Source: an uncultured Bryobacteraceae bacterium
GTDB lineage: Bacteria; Acidobacteriota; Terriglobia; Bryobacterales; Bryobacteraceae
Assembly (NCBI GenBank): GCA_938003835.1
Contig: CALKXJ010000022.1
Coordinates: 1 to 64,000 of the forward strand
Direction: 5' to 3'
Length of the DNA: 64,000 nt
Both the position numbers and the translations under genes were made by a program. Positions 52,544 through 61,168 of this stretch are shown in pieces; position 1 is the first letter of the stretch; each line of letters opens with the position of its first letter. The notes beneath the pieces are model-generated. The model ran no database searches, was not told where the DNA came from, and saw nothing but the letters and a program-made list of their open reading frames with translations.

Positions 52544-53548
52544 ATGTCCGCATTTCGGATGTTGGCTTTCGGGACCGCTTTTCAATTGCTGGCGCCTGTC
52601 TCGGCGCAGCTTGACGGCTTCGGACCCGAGCAGCTCATCAAGTATACGCCGAACTGGACGGGGGAGCGTTTCCCCGACGGCCGGCCCAAGGTGCCAGACG
52701 AGCTCATCGAACGGCTGAAAAAGGCTCGCATCACCTCGGAGGAGGCGGCCTGGGGGCCTCTCCGAATCCATTTCGGTTACCAACACCAGTGGGAGGGCAA
52801 CTGGCTGATCCTGAATCGGAACCAGCGCCTGATCGGCCGGGCCTTCACCTGCCAGTACATGCCCGGGCGTCCGGAGGTGACCAAGGTCATCGAAGACGAG
52901 GCGCGCGCCAAGGGCCTCTCGCAGCACAACGTCCGCGTCATGGACCTGCTTCAGCCGGGTGACGTCATCGTGGCCGATATGGCAGGCGGGCGCATCCGCG
53001 ACGGCGTCTTCGTCGGAGACAACCTGGCGGTGGCGATCTGGACGCGCACGGGCAACGGTTTTATCGTCAACGGGGCGATTCGCGATCAGGAGGGGATCGA
53101 ACCGTATGGATTCCCCGTCTACGCCCGCGGCGTCTGGCCGGGAGTCTTCGGCGATCTGATGCTGACCGGCATCAACGTGCCGATTCGCGTCGGCGAAGTC
53201 ACGGTGATGCCCGGAGACGTCGTCGTGGGCGACAGCGAGGGCGTGACGTTTCTTCCGCCGCACACCGTCGAGGAGATCGTCGATACGGCCGAGCTGTACA
53301 GCGTCATTGACGAGTGGCGTCACAAGAAGTACATCGAAAGCAAAGGACAGTTGAAGCCGAGCGATCTGTACGGCCGCATCGGCATGCGCGATCCCGTCTT
53401 ACAGGCCGAGTGCGTCGGCTATGTCAGGGCGGAGTTGAAGCGCCGCGGACTGAAGCCGCCCGAGGAGCGCCGGGCCTGGACCACGCGAAGTTATTCCGGC
53501 TCCGGCTGCTTTCCGCTTCCGCCCGCGCCGGCCGGGCCGGGCCGATAG
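52544..53548 (+). CDS. Exported RraA-like protein
   Basis: A 334-residue protein of the RraA family. Members include HMG/CHA aldolases and RNase E inhibitor; many are sugar-acid aldolase-like. Core motif GDVIVADMAGGRIRDGVF and the GNGFIVNGAIRDQEGIE signature, followed by VGDSEGVTFLPP. A signal peptide (MSAFRMLAFGTAFQLLAPVS then AQ) suggests a periplasmic protein, unusual for this family. AGGAGG precedes ATG 52544. Its tail after about residue 300 is Pro/Ser-rich and may be disordered. Substrate unknown. Confidence 0.82.
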   Translation: MSAFRMLAFGTAFQLLAPVSAQLDGFGPEQLIKYTPNWTGERFPDGRPKVPDELIERLKKARITSEEAAWGPLRIHFGYQHQWEGNWLILNRNQRLIGRAFTCQYMPGRPEVTKVIEDEARAKGLSQHNVRVMDLLQPGDVIVADMAGGRIRDGVFVGDNLAVAIWTRTGNGFIVNGAIRDQEGIEPYGFPVYARGVWPGVFGDLMLTGINVPIRVGEVTVMPGDVVVGDSEGVTFLPPHTVEEIVDTAELYSVIDEWRHKKYIESKGQLKPSDLYGRIGMRDPVLQAECVGYVRAELKRRGLKPPEERRAWTTRSYSGSGCFPLPPAPAGPGR

Positions 53549-53563
53549 GGCAACAACGGGCAC

Positions 53564-53569
53564 TATAAT
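53564..53569 (+). promoter_or_regulatory. -10 box TATAAT upstream of the GGT gene
   Basis: Perfect TATAAT 25 bases before ATG 53595; no clear -35. Confidence 0.45.
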
Positions 53570-53594
53570 TCCTCTGAAGGATCCAAACTGTCCC

Positions 53595-55433
53595 ATGAAA
53601 CCGCTCCTCCGTGTCGCGGCGATGGCCTCCGCGCTGGCCTGCGGAGGCGCCGCCCAGACCATGCGTCCGGTGATCCGCGGCGCCGACTATGCCGTCTCGG
53701 CCCGCACGCCGCAGGCGGCCCAGGCGGCCGAGCGGATCTTCCGCGCCGGAGGCAACGCCTTCGACGCTGCCGTCGCCGCTCAGGCGGCGTTGTCAGTCAC
53801 CGATCCGGCCTCGAACGGCGTCGGCGGAGACGCGATGATCCTGGTCTATGACGCCAGGACGCGGCGCGTCCATTCGGTCAACGCGACCGGCACGGCGCCG
53901 AAACTCGCCACCATCGACTGGTACATGCGCAACCACGGCGGCACGATTCCGGACTCCGACGGGCTGCTTTCGGCCACCGTACCCGGCACGGTCGACGCCT
54001 GGTGCGTCGTGCTCGAGCGCTGGGGCACCAAGTCACTTGGCGAGGTGCTCGCCCCGGCGATCGAGCTCGCTGAGCGCGGCTTTCCGATCGGCGAGCGGCT
54101 GGCGGCGGCGATCGCCGGCTCCCGCGGCGAGAGATACTTCGAAGTCCGCGGAACGTCGGTCGAGACGGGCACCGCGCCTCCGGGGGGCAATCGCAAGCTG
54201 GCCAAGTATCCAACCTCGGCTCGGCTGTACTTCCCCAACGGTGTGCCGCCGCGCGCCGGCGAGATCTTCCGCAATCCGGACCTGGCGCGGACACTGAAGA
54301 AGCTGGTCGAGGCCGAGGCGCAAGCGGCCTCGAAGGGACGCGCAGCGGGGCTCCGGGCTGCTCGCGACCGGTTCTACAAGGGCGACATCGCGCGCACCAT
54401 GGCCGCCTTCTCGGAGGCCAACGGCGGGCTGTTCCGCTACGAGGACTTCGCCGAGTACTCCGTCAAGATCGAGGAGCCGGTCTCGCTCGACTACCGCGGC
54501 TACGAGGTCTATAAGAATCCCTCGGCCACCCAGGGGCCGGCTGAGCTGTTCACGCTGAACATCCTGCGCAACTTCGATCTGAAGGCGATGGGGCATAACT
54601 CGGCCGACTACATCCACACTGGAGTAGAGGCCGTCAAACTGGCCTTCGCCGATCGCGAGCTCTACCTGGCCGACATGGACTTCGTGAAGATTCCGTTCGC
54701 CGGCCTGCTCGCCGCCGAGTACGGCGCCGCGCGTGCCGCTCTGATCGACAAAGTGCGCGCCTCACGCGAATTTCGACCCGGCCGGCCCGCGGGCGGCGAG
54801 GTGGACGGCTGGAGTTTCCGCATACCCATCCCCGGCGAGGATCACGAGGGCGACACGAGCTACGTGGCCACGGTCGACCGGGAGCGGAACGCGGTCTCCT
54901 GGACGCCCAGCCTGCACTCGGGCTGGGGCACGGGCGTGGTGATGGCCGACCTCGGGTTCATCTTCAACTGCCGGGGGGATTACTTCTGGCTCGATCCCGA
55001 GCATCCGAACGCGCTGGCGCCCGGCAAGCGGCCGCGCAGCACGCTCACGCCCACTTTAGTGATGAAGGAGGGCAGGCCCTTCCTGGTGGTGGGCAGCCCT
55101 GGCGGCGACGACCAGTGCCTGAGGATCCTCCAGACCTTCCTCAACGTGGTCGAGTTCGGCATGAACATCCAGGAGGCGATCGAGGCGCCCCGGTGGTCGA
55201 CGACCAGCTTTCCCTCCTCCGTCTTCCCGCACCGGATGAACCCCGGCCAGATGGCAGTGGAGAGCCGCATCCCGGCGTCGGTCGTCGAAGAACTCCGCAA
55301 GCGCGGGCACCGCGTCCGGGTGGCGGGCCCCTGGACCATGAGCGCCACCTCAGCGATCCTGATCGATCCGGCGGGCGGCGTCCTGAGCGCCGGAGCCGAC
55401 CCGCGCGGCGACAACTACGCCCTGGCCTGGTAG
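53595..55433 (+). CDS. Gamma-glutamyltransferase-family protein, exported
   Basis: A 612-residue Ntn-hydrolase precursor. Signal peptide (MKPLLRVAAMASALACGGAA). The autocleavage site and nucleophile are expected at Thr421 in EGDTSYVATVD: the usual TTH context is TSY here, a mild variant. SNGVGGDAMILVYD near the N-terminus and GSPGGDDQCL (substrate loop) fit the family. It would cleave gamma-glutamyl bonds of glutathione or related amides in the periplasm. The last part is VLSAGADPRGDNYALAW, typical of the C-terminus. Located after the RraA-like gene, with its own -10. Confidence 0.87.
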   Translation: MKPLLRVAAMASALACGGAAQTMRPVIRGADYAVSARTPQAAQAAERIFRAGGNAFDAAVAAQAALSVTDPASNGVGGDAMILVYDARTRRVHSVNATGTAPKLATIDWYMRNHGGTIPDSDGLLSATVPGTVDAWCVVLERWGTKSLGEVLAPAIELAERGFPIGERLAAAIAGSRGERYFEVRGTSVETGTAPPGGNRKLAKYPTSARLYFPNGVPPRAGEIFRNPDLARTLKKLVEAEAQAASKGRAAGLRAARDRFYKGDIARTMAAFSEANGGLFRYEDFAEYSVKIEEPVSLDYRGYEVYKNPSATQGPAELFTLNILRNFDLKAMGHNSADYIHTGVEAVKLAFADRELYLADMDFVKIPFAGLLAAEYGAARAALIDKVRASREFRPGRPAGGEVDGWSFRIPIPGEDHEGDTSYVATVDRERNAVSWTPSLHSGWGTGVVMADLGFIFNCRGDYFWLDPEHPNALAPGKRPRSTLTPTLVMKEGRPFLVVGSPGGDDQCLRILQTFLNVVEFGMNIQEAIEAPRWSTTSFPSSVFPHRMNPGQMAVESRIPASVVEELRKRGHRVRVAGPWTMSATSAILIDPAGGVLSAGADPRGDNYALAW

Positions 55434-55448
55434 CGCAAGCGGCCGGAC

Positions 55449-55477
55449 TTGACGCCGCGGCCATCATTTTGTAACCT
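55449..55477 (+). promoter_or_regulatory. Sigma-70-like promoter of receptor 4
   Basis: TTGACG (55449-55454) and TAACCT (55472-55477) separated by 17 bases, the same elements as for receptor 2. TSS near 55484, giving a leader of about 117 bases. Confidence 0.5.
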
Positions 55478-55487
55478 AATTGGAGTG

Positions 55488-55580
55488 AGCTCCTTCGGGA
55501 GCTGTTAGTCCAGGGTTCACCAGACACGAGGGGAGTGAGGGGCCTTGCTTGAAAATTCGGGGATCCGCCACTCCTGTCTG
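55488..55580 (+). promoter_or_regulatory. Structured 5' leader of receptor 4
   Basis: AGCTCC-TTCG-GGAGCT (55488-55503) is a 6-bp stem with a UUCG tetraloop. Further down CAGACA (55521-55526) pairs with TGTCTG (55575-55580) and GGAGTG (55532-55537) with CACTCC (55569-55574), giving a longer stem with a 5-base bulge. The ATG follows 20 bases later. Possible regulatory RNA; no known riboswitch was recognised. Confidence 0.45.
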
Positions 55581-55600
55581 CAAACTAATCAGGGTGAGGT

Positions 55601-58600
55601 ATGAAGATGCGTAGTCTTTTCGGCCTGTTGCTGTTTGCGGTTACGCTGGCGGCGCAAACCACCTCCACGTCCATCGTCGGAACCGTCACGGATCCGTCGG
55701 GCGCCGCGGTGGCGGGCGCCAAGGTCACGGCCCAGAATGTTCGCACCGGCGTGGTCACGGAGACGGTGACCACCGCCACCGGGGACTTCGCCATCCCGCT
55801 GCTCGATGTGGGCGAATACACGGTGACGGTGGAGGCCGACGGCTTCAAGCCGGAGACGCGCGCCGGGATTCGCCTCCAGGTGAACGAAAAGGTTCGCGTC
55901 GACTTTGAGCTTCAGGTGGGCGCGGTCACCGAACGCATCACCGTGACCTCGGAGGCCCCGGCGCTGCGCACGGATGAGGTCACCGTGGGAGGCACGGTGG
56001 AGCAGCGCCGCCTGGTGGAGCTTCCGATGAACGGCCGCAACGTGGGCAACTTCGCGATTCTCAACCCGGGCGTCATGTTCGGCTCCCGGCACGGCTACGA
56101 CGGCCTGTCCGGCGCCGGCGGCGGCGTGCCCATCCCGGGCCAGACGATCGCCATCGTGGCCAACGGCCAGCGGGAGACCAACCAGCACGCCACGCTCGAC
56201 GGCGTCGTCGCCACCGAGTCGCGCGTCAACACCGTTCCCTTCTCCCCCTCGCCCGAGGCGATGGAGGAGGTCAAGGTCCTCACCGGAAGTTACTCGGCCG
56301 AGTACGGCTATAACTCCGGGGCGCAGCTTGTCATGGTAATGCGCGCCGGAACTAACGAGTTTCACGGCTCGGCTTACGAGTTCCTGCGAAACGAGAAGTT
56401 AGACGCCGAAGGATTTTTCCAGAACTTCTTTACTCCGCCGGGCTCGCCCCGGGTACCCAAGACCGCCCTGCGGCAGAACCAGTTCGGCTTCGTAGCAGGC
56501 GGCCCCATCTACATCCCGCGAATCTATGACGGGCGCAACCGCTCCTTCTTCATGTTCAACTACGAGGGCCGGCGCCGCCGCGAGCCCGGCACCATTTATA
56601 CGGCCCTGGTTCCCGACGACAACCTGCGGGCCGGGAACTTCAGCGGCTTGCTGAACCGCCGCAACGCCGCGGGCCAGCCGCTCCCGGCCATCACGATCGT
56701 CGACCCGCTGTCGGATCCGACGAACCCGACGCCGTTCCCGGGCAACCTCATTCCCGCGGCGCGAATCGCTCCGGCAGCCCGCGCGCTGCTTGAGTTCTGG
56801 CCACGGGCGCAGAACCCGCTGCCGGACCCGATCTCGGGCATCAACCTGCGCAACCCGGGCCGCAACTCGATCGACGACGATCAGTACTTCCTGCGGCTCG
56901 ACCACGTCTTTTCGACACGCGACCGGGTCTTTGCCCGTTACGCGACGAACCGCCCGAGCTGGTTCAGCGTCACCAACAATCCGAACTTCAGCTACCTGGT
57001 GGTGGGCCGCAACGACAATCTGGCCACCCAGTGGCTGCACGTCTTCACCCCCACCGTCATTAACGAAGCCCGTTTCGGCTACACGCGCTCTGACGACGAC
57101 AGCTTCAACCCGCGCGCCAATACCGACTTCAGCCTGGAGCGGATCGGCATTCGGGGCTTTAACGTTCTCACCGACAACAACCGCCCGCTCACGCCGCGCG
57201 AGGCCGGCATCCCGTCGATGAACGTGGCCGGCTTCCTTGGCCTGGCCGAGCGCGACGGCGGCAACGGCTTTGACCAAAACGATCTTTACCAGATCAACGA
57301 CAACCTTTCGATTGTCACCGGGGCGCACACGCTCAAGACCGGAGTCGATTTTCGGCGCGTGGCCCTGTTCCGGGGCGCGGCGAACGTCCCCCGCGGCGCC
57401 TTCAACTTCACCGGGAACTTGGCCGGTAACTCCTTTGCCGCATTCCTGCTCGGCATCCCGTCGTCTACGGAATCGCCCGAGGGACTGCCGCTCACCGACG
57501 TCCGGCAGAATCGGGTCGCGCTTTACTTGCAGGACGACTGGAAACCGCTGCGCCGCCTCACGGTGAATCTGGGCATTCGCTGGGAGTATAATTCGCCGGC
57601 GACCGACATCCGCGGGCTCTGGCGGAGCGCCGAGTGGCGGCAGGGTCTCAATAACCCGCCCGAGTTCGTACCCGCACAGATCCGCACCGTTTATCGCTTC
57701 TACGATCCGAGCAAGAGGCAGTTCATGCCGCGGGTCGGCCTCGCCTGGCGCCTCACCGACGACTGGGTGGTGCGCAGCGGCTTCGGCATCTTTTACAACG
57801 TGCACCAGCTCAACAATTACACGATTCTGAACCTGAACCCGCCGCTGTCGGGAAGCTCGTCGTTCGCCAATACGGCGCGCAACGGCGTCCTGGTGCCCGG
57901 CACGGCGGTCTACAGCTTCACCAACCCGTTCGGCGCGGTGAACCCGGCCTCGCCGACCGTCGCCGTGGTTCTCAACCGGGACAACTTCCAGCCCTACGTC
58001 ACGCAGTGGAGCTTCGACATCCAAAGGCGCCTGCCCCTCCGCTCGACCCTGACCGTCGCCTACGTCGGCAACAAGACCACACACCTGGATAACACGGTGG
58101 AAAAGAACAACCCTGATCCGTTCATCCCCACCGGTCCGGGCGACACCGTCCAGGCGCGCCGGCCCATCCAGTTCATCAACGACAACGGCATCCTGCGGCC
58201 GCTCACGCGGATGCGCTTCCTCGACAGCGGCGCCAACGCCTGGTACAACGGCCTGCAAGTGAGCCTGCGCAAGGAGTACTCGCACGGGCTGGTCTTCACG
58301 CTGGCCTACACATTCTCGAAGTCGCTGATGGAGGGCTACGGCCGCAACGAGGGCGACGGCATCAACCCGAACACCTACCAGAACCCGCGCAACCGCGCTG
58401 CCGAGAAGGGGCGCGTGGGTTGGGATGCGCAGCACGTGGCGGTGATGAGCTTCATCTACGACCTGCCGGCGCCGCAGCCCCTCACACGCGGCCTTCCCGG
58501 CGTCTTCTTCGGCGGCTGGCAGGCCAACGGCATCGTCACGCTCCGCTCGGGCTTCCCCTTCACGGTGACCCAGGGCAACATCATTAACACCGCGAACAGC

Positions 58601-59038
58601 CCGGTTCGGCCGGATCGGGTCGCCGACGGCCGCCTCGAAGACCGAACGCTTCAGAAGTGGTTCGACCCGGACGCCTTCCGCATCGTGAGCTGCGTCAACG
58701 CCGCCATTCCTGAAACCTGCAAGTACGGCAACTCGGGCATGGGGATTCTCGAGGGGCCCGGCTTCAAGAACATCGACTTCTCGCTGTTCAAAAACTTCAA
58801 CCTGCGCGAGCGGGCCAAGCTCCAGTTCCGGGCCGAGTTCTTCAACCTGTTCAACACGCCGCAGTTCGGCGTCCCGGTCCGCGGCCTGAACACCGTGGCC
58901 GGTTTCCAGCCGGTCCGCGGCGCCGATGGCACGCTGCGCTGGCCCTCGCAGGCCGGCATCACCGGCGGTCCGGGCGCCATTACCAGCCTGATCTCGCCGA
59001 TGCGCAACATCCAGTTCGGACTCAAGTTGCTCTGGTAA
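55601..59038 (+). CDS. Oar-like TonB-dependent outer-membrane receptor 4
   Basis: A 1145-residue receptor: signal peptide (MKMRSLFGLLLFAVTLAAQ), carboxypeptidase-regulatory domain (SIVGTVTDPSGAAVAGAK), plug-like segment HATLDGVVATESR, and a barrel ending GLKLLW rather than Phe. Two Cys late in the barrel (SCVNAAIPETC) may form a disulfide. It is the paralog of receptor 3, with which it shares length, the GSYSAEYG segment and the layout of loops. It has a strong promoter and a folded leader. The next gene, an exported Gfo/Idh, has its own promoter 50 bases downstream. Confidence 0.9.
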   Translation: MKMRSLFGLLLFAVTLAAQTTSTSIVGTVTDPSGAAVAGAKVTAQNVRTGVVTETVTTATGDFAIPLLDVGEYTVTVEADGFKPETRAGIRLQVNEKVRVDFELQVGAVTERITVTSEAPALRTDEVTVGGTVEQRRLVELPMNGRNVGNFAILNPGVMFGSRHGYDGLSGAGGGVPIPGQTIAIVANGQRETNQHATLDGVVATESRVNTVPFSPSPEAMEEVKVLTGSYSAEYGYNSGAQLVMVMRAGTNEFHGSAYEFLRNEKLDAEGFFQNFFTPPGSPRVPKTALRQNQFGFVAGGPIYIPRIYDGRNRSFFMFNYEGRRRREPGTIYTALVPDDNLRAGNFSGLLNRRNAAGQPLPAITIVDPLSDPTNPTPFPGNLIPAARIAPAARALLEFWPRAQNPLPDPISGINLRNPGRNSIDDDQYFLRLDHVFSTRDRVFARYATNRPSWFSVTNNPNFSYLVVGRNDNLATQWLHVFTPTVINEARFGYTRSDDDSFNPRANTDFSLERIGIRGFNVLTDNNRPLTPREAGIPSMNVAGFLGLAERDGGNGFDQNDLYQINDNLSIVTGAHTLKTGVDFRRVALFRGAANVPRGAFNFTGNLAGNSFAAFLLGIPSSTESPEGLPLTDVRQNRVALYLQDDWKPLRRLTVNLGIRWEYNSPATDIRGLWRSAEWRQGLNNPPEFVPAQIRTVYRFYDPSKRQFMPRVGLAWRLTDDWVVRSGFGIFYNVHQLNNYTILNLNPPLSGSSSFANTARNGVLVPGTAVYSFTNPFGAVNPASPTVAVVLNRDNFQPYVTQWSFDIQRRLPLRSTLTVAYVGNKTTHLDNTVEKNNPDPFIPTGPGDTVQARRPIQFINDNGILRPLTRMRFLDSGANAWYNGLQVSLRKEYSHGLVFTLAYTFSKSLMEGYGRNEGDGINPNTYQNPRNRAAEKGRVGWDAQHVAVMSFIYDLPAPQPLTRGLPGVFFGGWQANGIVTLRSGFPFTVTQGNIINTANSPVRPDRVADGRLEDRTLQKWFDPDAFRIVSCVNAAIPETCKYGNSGMGILEGPGFKNIDFSLFKNFNLRERAKLQFRAEFFNLFNTPQFGVPVRGLNTVAGFQPVRGADGTLRWPSQAGITGGPGAITSLISPMRNIQFGLKLLW

Positions 59039-59068
59039 GGCGGAACGCGCTTCATCGCCGCCGGCTTG

Positions 59069-59077
59069 TGGCATTCT
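59069..59077 (+). promoter_or_regulatory. Extended -10 box for the exported Gfo/Idh gene
   Basis: TG-G-CATTCT ends 13 bases before ATG 59091, with AGGGG between as a ribosome binding site. Confidence 0.35.
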
Positions 59078-59090
59078 CGTAGGGGCGGCG

Positions 59091-60128
59091 ATGAAGCGCA
59101 GAACTTTCCTGACCGCGGGCGCGGCGGCCTTCGCCGCGCCCAAGCGCATTCGGACGGCGATCCTCGGCATCCAGCACTCCCACCTCGTCGGAAAGGCTGA
59201 AGCGATCCGCTCGAATCCGAATTACGAGCTGGTCGCGGTGTGCGAGCCCGATGCCGCCGTGCGGAGCCGGCGCGGGAGCCTCGGCGTTCTGCAAGGCCTT
59301 CGTTGGGTCGAGCTGGACGAGCTGCTCGGCGACCCGGCAATCGACCTTGTCGTCTTTGAAGGGGAAGTCCACGACGCCGTCCCCTTGGGCCGGCGCGTCG
59401 TCGAAGCGGGCAAACACCTGCACCTTGAAAAACCGCCCGGCAACCGCCTGGAGCCATTCCGCGACCTGCTTGAGGCGGCGCGCCGCGGCGGGCGGCTGGT
59501 GCAGCTCGGCTACATCTGGCGCTTCCATGAAGGCCTCGAGCGCGCCCTCGAGGCCGCGCGAGCCGGCTGGCTGGGCGACGTCTTTCTGATTCGCGCCACG
59601 ATCAACTCCGATCGCGACGAGGCCCAGCGCGCCGTGGAGGCGCGCTATCCGGGAGGCACGATGTTCGAGCTGGCCGGTCATGCCATCGACCGCGTCATCG
59701 CTCTGCTCGGCCGCCCGGCGCGCGTGACGAGCTGGCTCCGGCATGACTCGCGCTTCTCCGACACGCTCCGGGACAACACCCTTGCCGTCTTCGAGTACGA
59801 TCGCGCCCTGGCCGTGGTCTCGAGCGCGGCGATGATGGGCGGAGCGCTCGAGCACCGGTCCTTCGAGGTGATCGGCGCCGACGGCACCTTCCTGATCCAG
59901 CCGATGGAGCCGGCTCCCACGCTTCGCATTTTCCTGCGGTCGGCCCGGGGGCCGTACCGTGCGGGCTGGCAGGAGCTGCGGCTGGCGCCTCAGCCGCGTT
60001 ACATTGCCGACTTCCGGGAATTGGCCGACGCGATCCTGAGCAGCCGGCCGTTGCGCTACTCCTACGATCACGAACTGCTGCTCCAGGAGGCGCTGCTTCG
60101 CGCCTCGGGCGAGCTCCCGGCGGCTTGA
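59091..60128 (+). CDS. Exported Gfo/Idh/MocA-like oxidoreductase
   Basis: A 345-residue protein. The N-terminus MKRRTFLTAGAAAFAAPKR looks like a twin-arginine signal, suggesting folding with its nucleotide before export. The Rossmann glycine motif is degenerate (AILGIQHSHLVG instead of GxGxxG), a form seen in some family members. EKP is present as LEKPPGN, so the catalytic Lys is kept. LAGHAIDRVIALLG supplies the later conserved His/Asp. Its product may work in the periplasm on sugars brought in by receptors 4 and 5. It precedes the LysR gene by 9 bases. Substrate unknown. Confidence 0.83.
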   Translation: MKRRTFLTAGAAAFAAPKRIRTAILGIQHSHLVGKAEAIRSNPNYELVAVCEPDAAVRSRRGSLGVLQGLRWVELDELLGDPAIDLVVFEGEVHDAVPLGRRVVEAGKHLHLEKPPGNRLEPFRDLLEAARRGGRLVQLGYIWRFHEGLERALEAARAGWLGDVFLIRATINSDRDEAQRAVEARYPGGTMFELAGHAIDRVIALLGRPARVTSWLRHDSRFSDTLRDNTLAVFEYDRALAVVSSAAMMGGALEHRSFEVIGADGTFLIQPMEPAPTLRIFLRSARGPYRAGWQELRLAPQPRYIADFRELADAILSSRPLRYSYDHELLLQEALLRASGELPAA

Positions 60129-60137
60129 GAGGCTCCC

Positions 60138-61031
60138 GTGGATCTCAGGCAACTGGAGATGTTCATCTCGGTGGCCGAGAATCTCAGTTTCACCGAGGCC
60201 AGCCGCAGACTCCATGTGGCGCAGTCGGCGATCAGCCGCCAGGTGGCGCTGCTCGAGCGGGAGCTCGGCGAAAAGCTCTTCCGGCGGGTCAGCCGCAGGG
60301 TCTATCTGACACCCGCCGGGGAAACGCTGCTGAGGCACGCGCGGCGCGTCTTCGTCGAGCTGCGCAACGCCGAGCTCGAGATCTCCGAGACCACCCAGTT
60401 GAGCCGCGGCGTCGTCCGCATCGGCAGCGGCTTGACAGCCTGTATGTACCTGCTGCCTCCGGTGCTCGAACGCTTCCGCGAGTTCTACCCCAACGTCGAG
60501 CTACAGGTCGTCACCGGGCCTACGGAGACGTTGCTGCCGCAGATCCGCGACAACCTGCTCGACCTCGGCGTGTTCACGCTGCCGGTCGAATACCCGGGCA
60601 TCGAAGTGACGCCGCTGTGCCGGGAAGAGTTCGTCGTGGTCTCCAGCCCGCGCCACCCGCAGCTCAGCCGCCGCAAAAGCCTGCCTGCCGCCGAGATCGC
60701 TCACTATCCGCTGATCCTTTTCGGTCGGACGGCAACGACGCGGCGGCTGACGGATGCCTTCTTCCGGCAAGCCGGGATTACGCCCCGCATCGCCATGGAG
60801 GCGGAGAACGTGGCGGTGATCAAGCCGCTGGTAGCGATCAACCTTGGCGTGACGCTGCTGCCGGCACGTGCCGTTGAAGCCGAAGTGAAGCGCGGAGAGC
60901 TTCACGCGCTGACGATCGAGGACCGTAAGCTCACGCGCGATATCGGCCTGGTCTATCTCAGAGCGGATCACCTCCCGAAGGTGCTCGCCGTGCTGATCCG
61001 GCTGTTCCGGCGCCACCATAGCGGGAGCTGA
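60138..61031 (+). CDS. LysR-family transcriptional regulator
   Basis: A 297-residue regulator: winged helix-turn-helix (about 1-60) with DLRQLEMFISVAENLSFTEA, AQSAISRQVALLERELG, and LysR substrate-binding fold (about 90-290). GTG 60138 is chosen because homology starts at its DLRQLEMF and GAGAGG precedes it. It is transcribed with the exported Gfo/Idh gene. A TTCGAT-N7-ATCGAA inverted repeat, with the LysR-type T-N11-A core, lies 24 bases after its stop and directly upstream of the -35 of receptor 5; it may be its target. The ligand is unknown. Confidence 0.9.
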   Translation: MDLRQLEMFISVAENLSFTEASRRLHVAQSAISRQVALLERELGEKLFRRVSRRVYLTPAGETLLRHARRVFVELRNAELEISETTQLSRGVVRIGSGLTACMYLLPPVLERFREFYPNVELQVVTGPTETLLPQIRDNLLDLGVFTLPVEYPGIEVTPLCREEFVVVSSPRHPQLSRRKSLPAAEIAHYPLILFGRTATTRRLTDAFFRQAGITPRIAMEAENVAVIKPLVAINLGVTLLPARAVEAEVKRGELHALTIEDRKLTRDIGLVYLRADHLPKVLAVLIRLFRRHHSGS

Positions 61032-61054
61032 GATTCGAGCGGACCATCTCGGGG

Positions 61055-61073
61055 TTCGATCGGCGATATCGAA
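61055..61073 (+). promoter_or_regulatory. Candidate LysR operator upstream of receptor 5
   Basis: TTCGAT (61055-61060), seven bases, ATCGAA (61068-61073): a 19-bp perfect inverted repeat containing T-N11-A. It ends 9 bases before the -35 box, the usual activator position. Confidence 0.5.
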
Positions 61074-61082
61074 TCCTTGTAT

Positions 61083-61111
61083 TTGACTAGGCGACGCCGC
61101 CCGACCATGAT
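61083..61111 (+). promoter_or_regulatory. Promoter of receptor 5
   Basis: TTGACT (61083-61088) and CATGAT (61106-61111) with a 17-base spacer. The weak -10 fits activator dependence. TSS about 50 bases before ATG 61169. Confidence 0.45.
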
Positions 61112-61168
61112 TGGGGTGTAACTGGGGTTTAAAACACTGAGGACAGCCCCGTGTGAGGTGAACGGCCA

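Noticed and set aside
56399-59170. 923-codon frame on the minus strand
   Set aside because: Antisense shadow of receptor 4, which has signal peptide, domain order and promoter.
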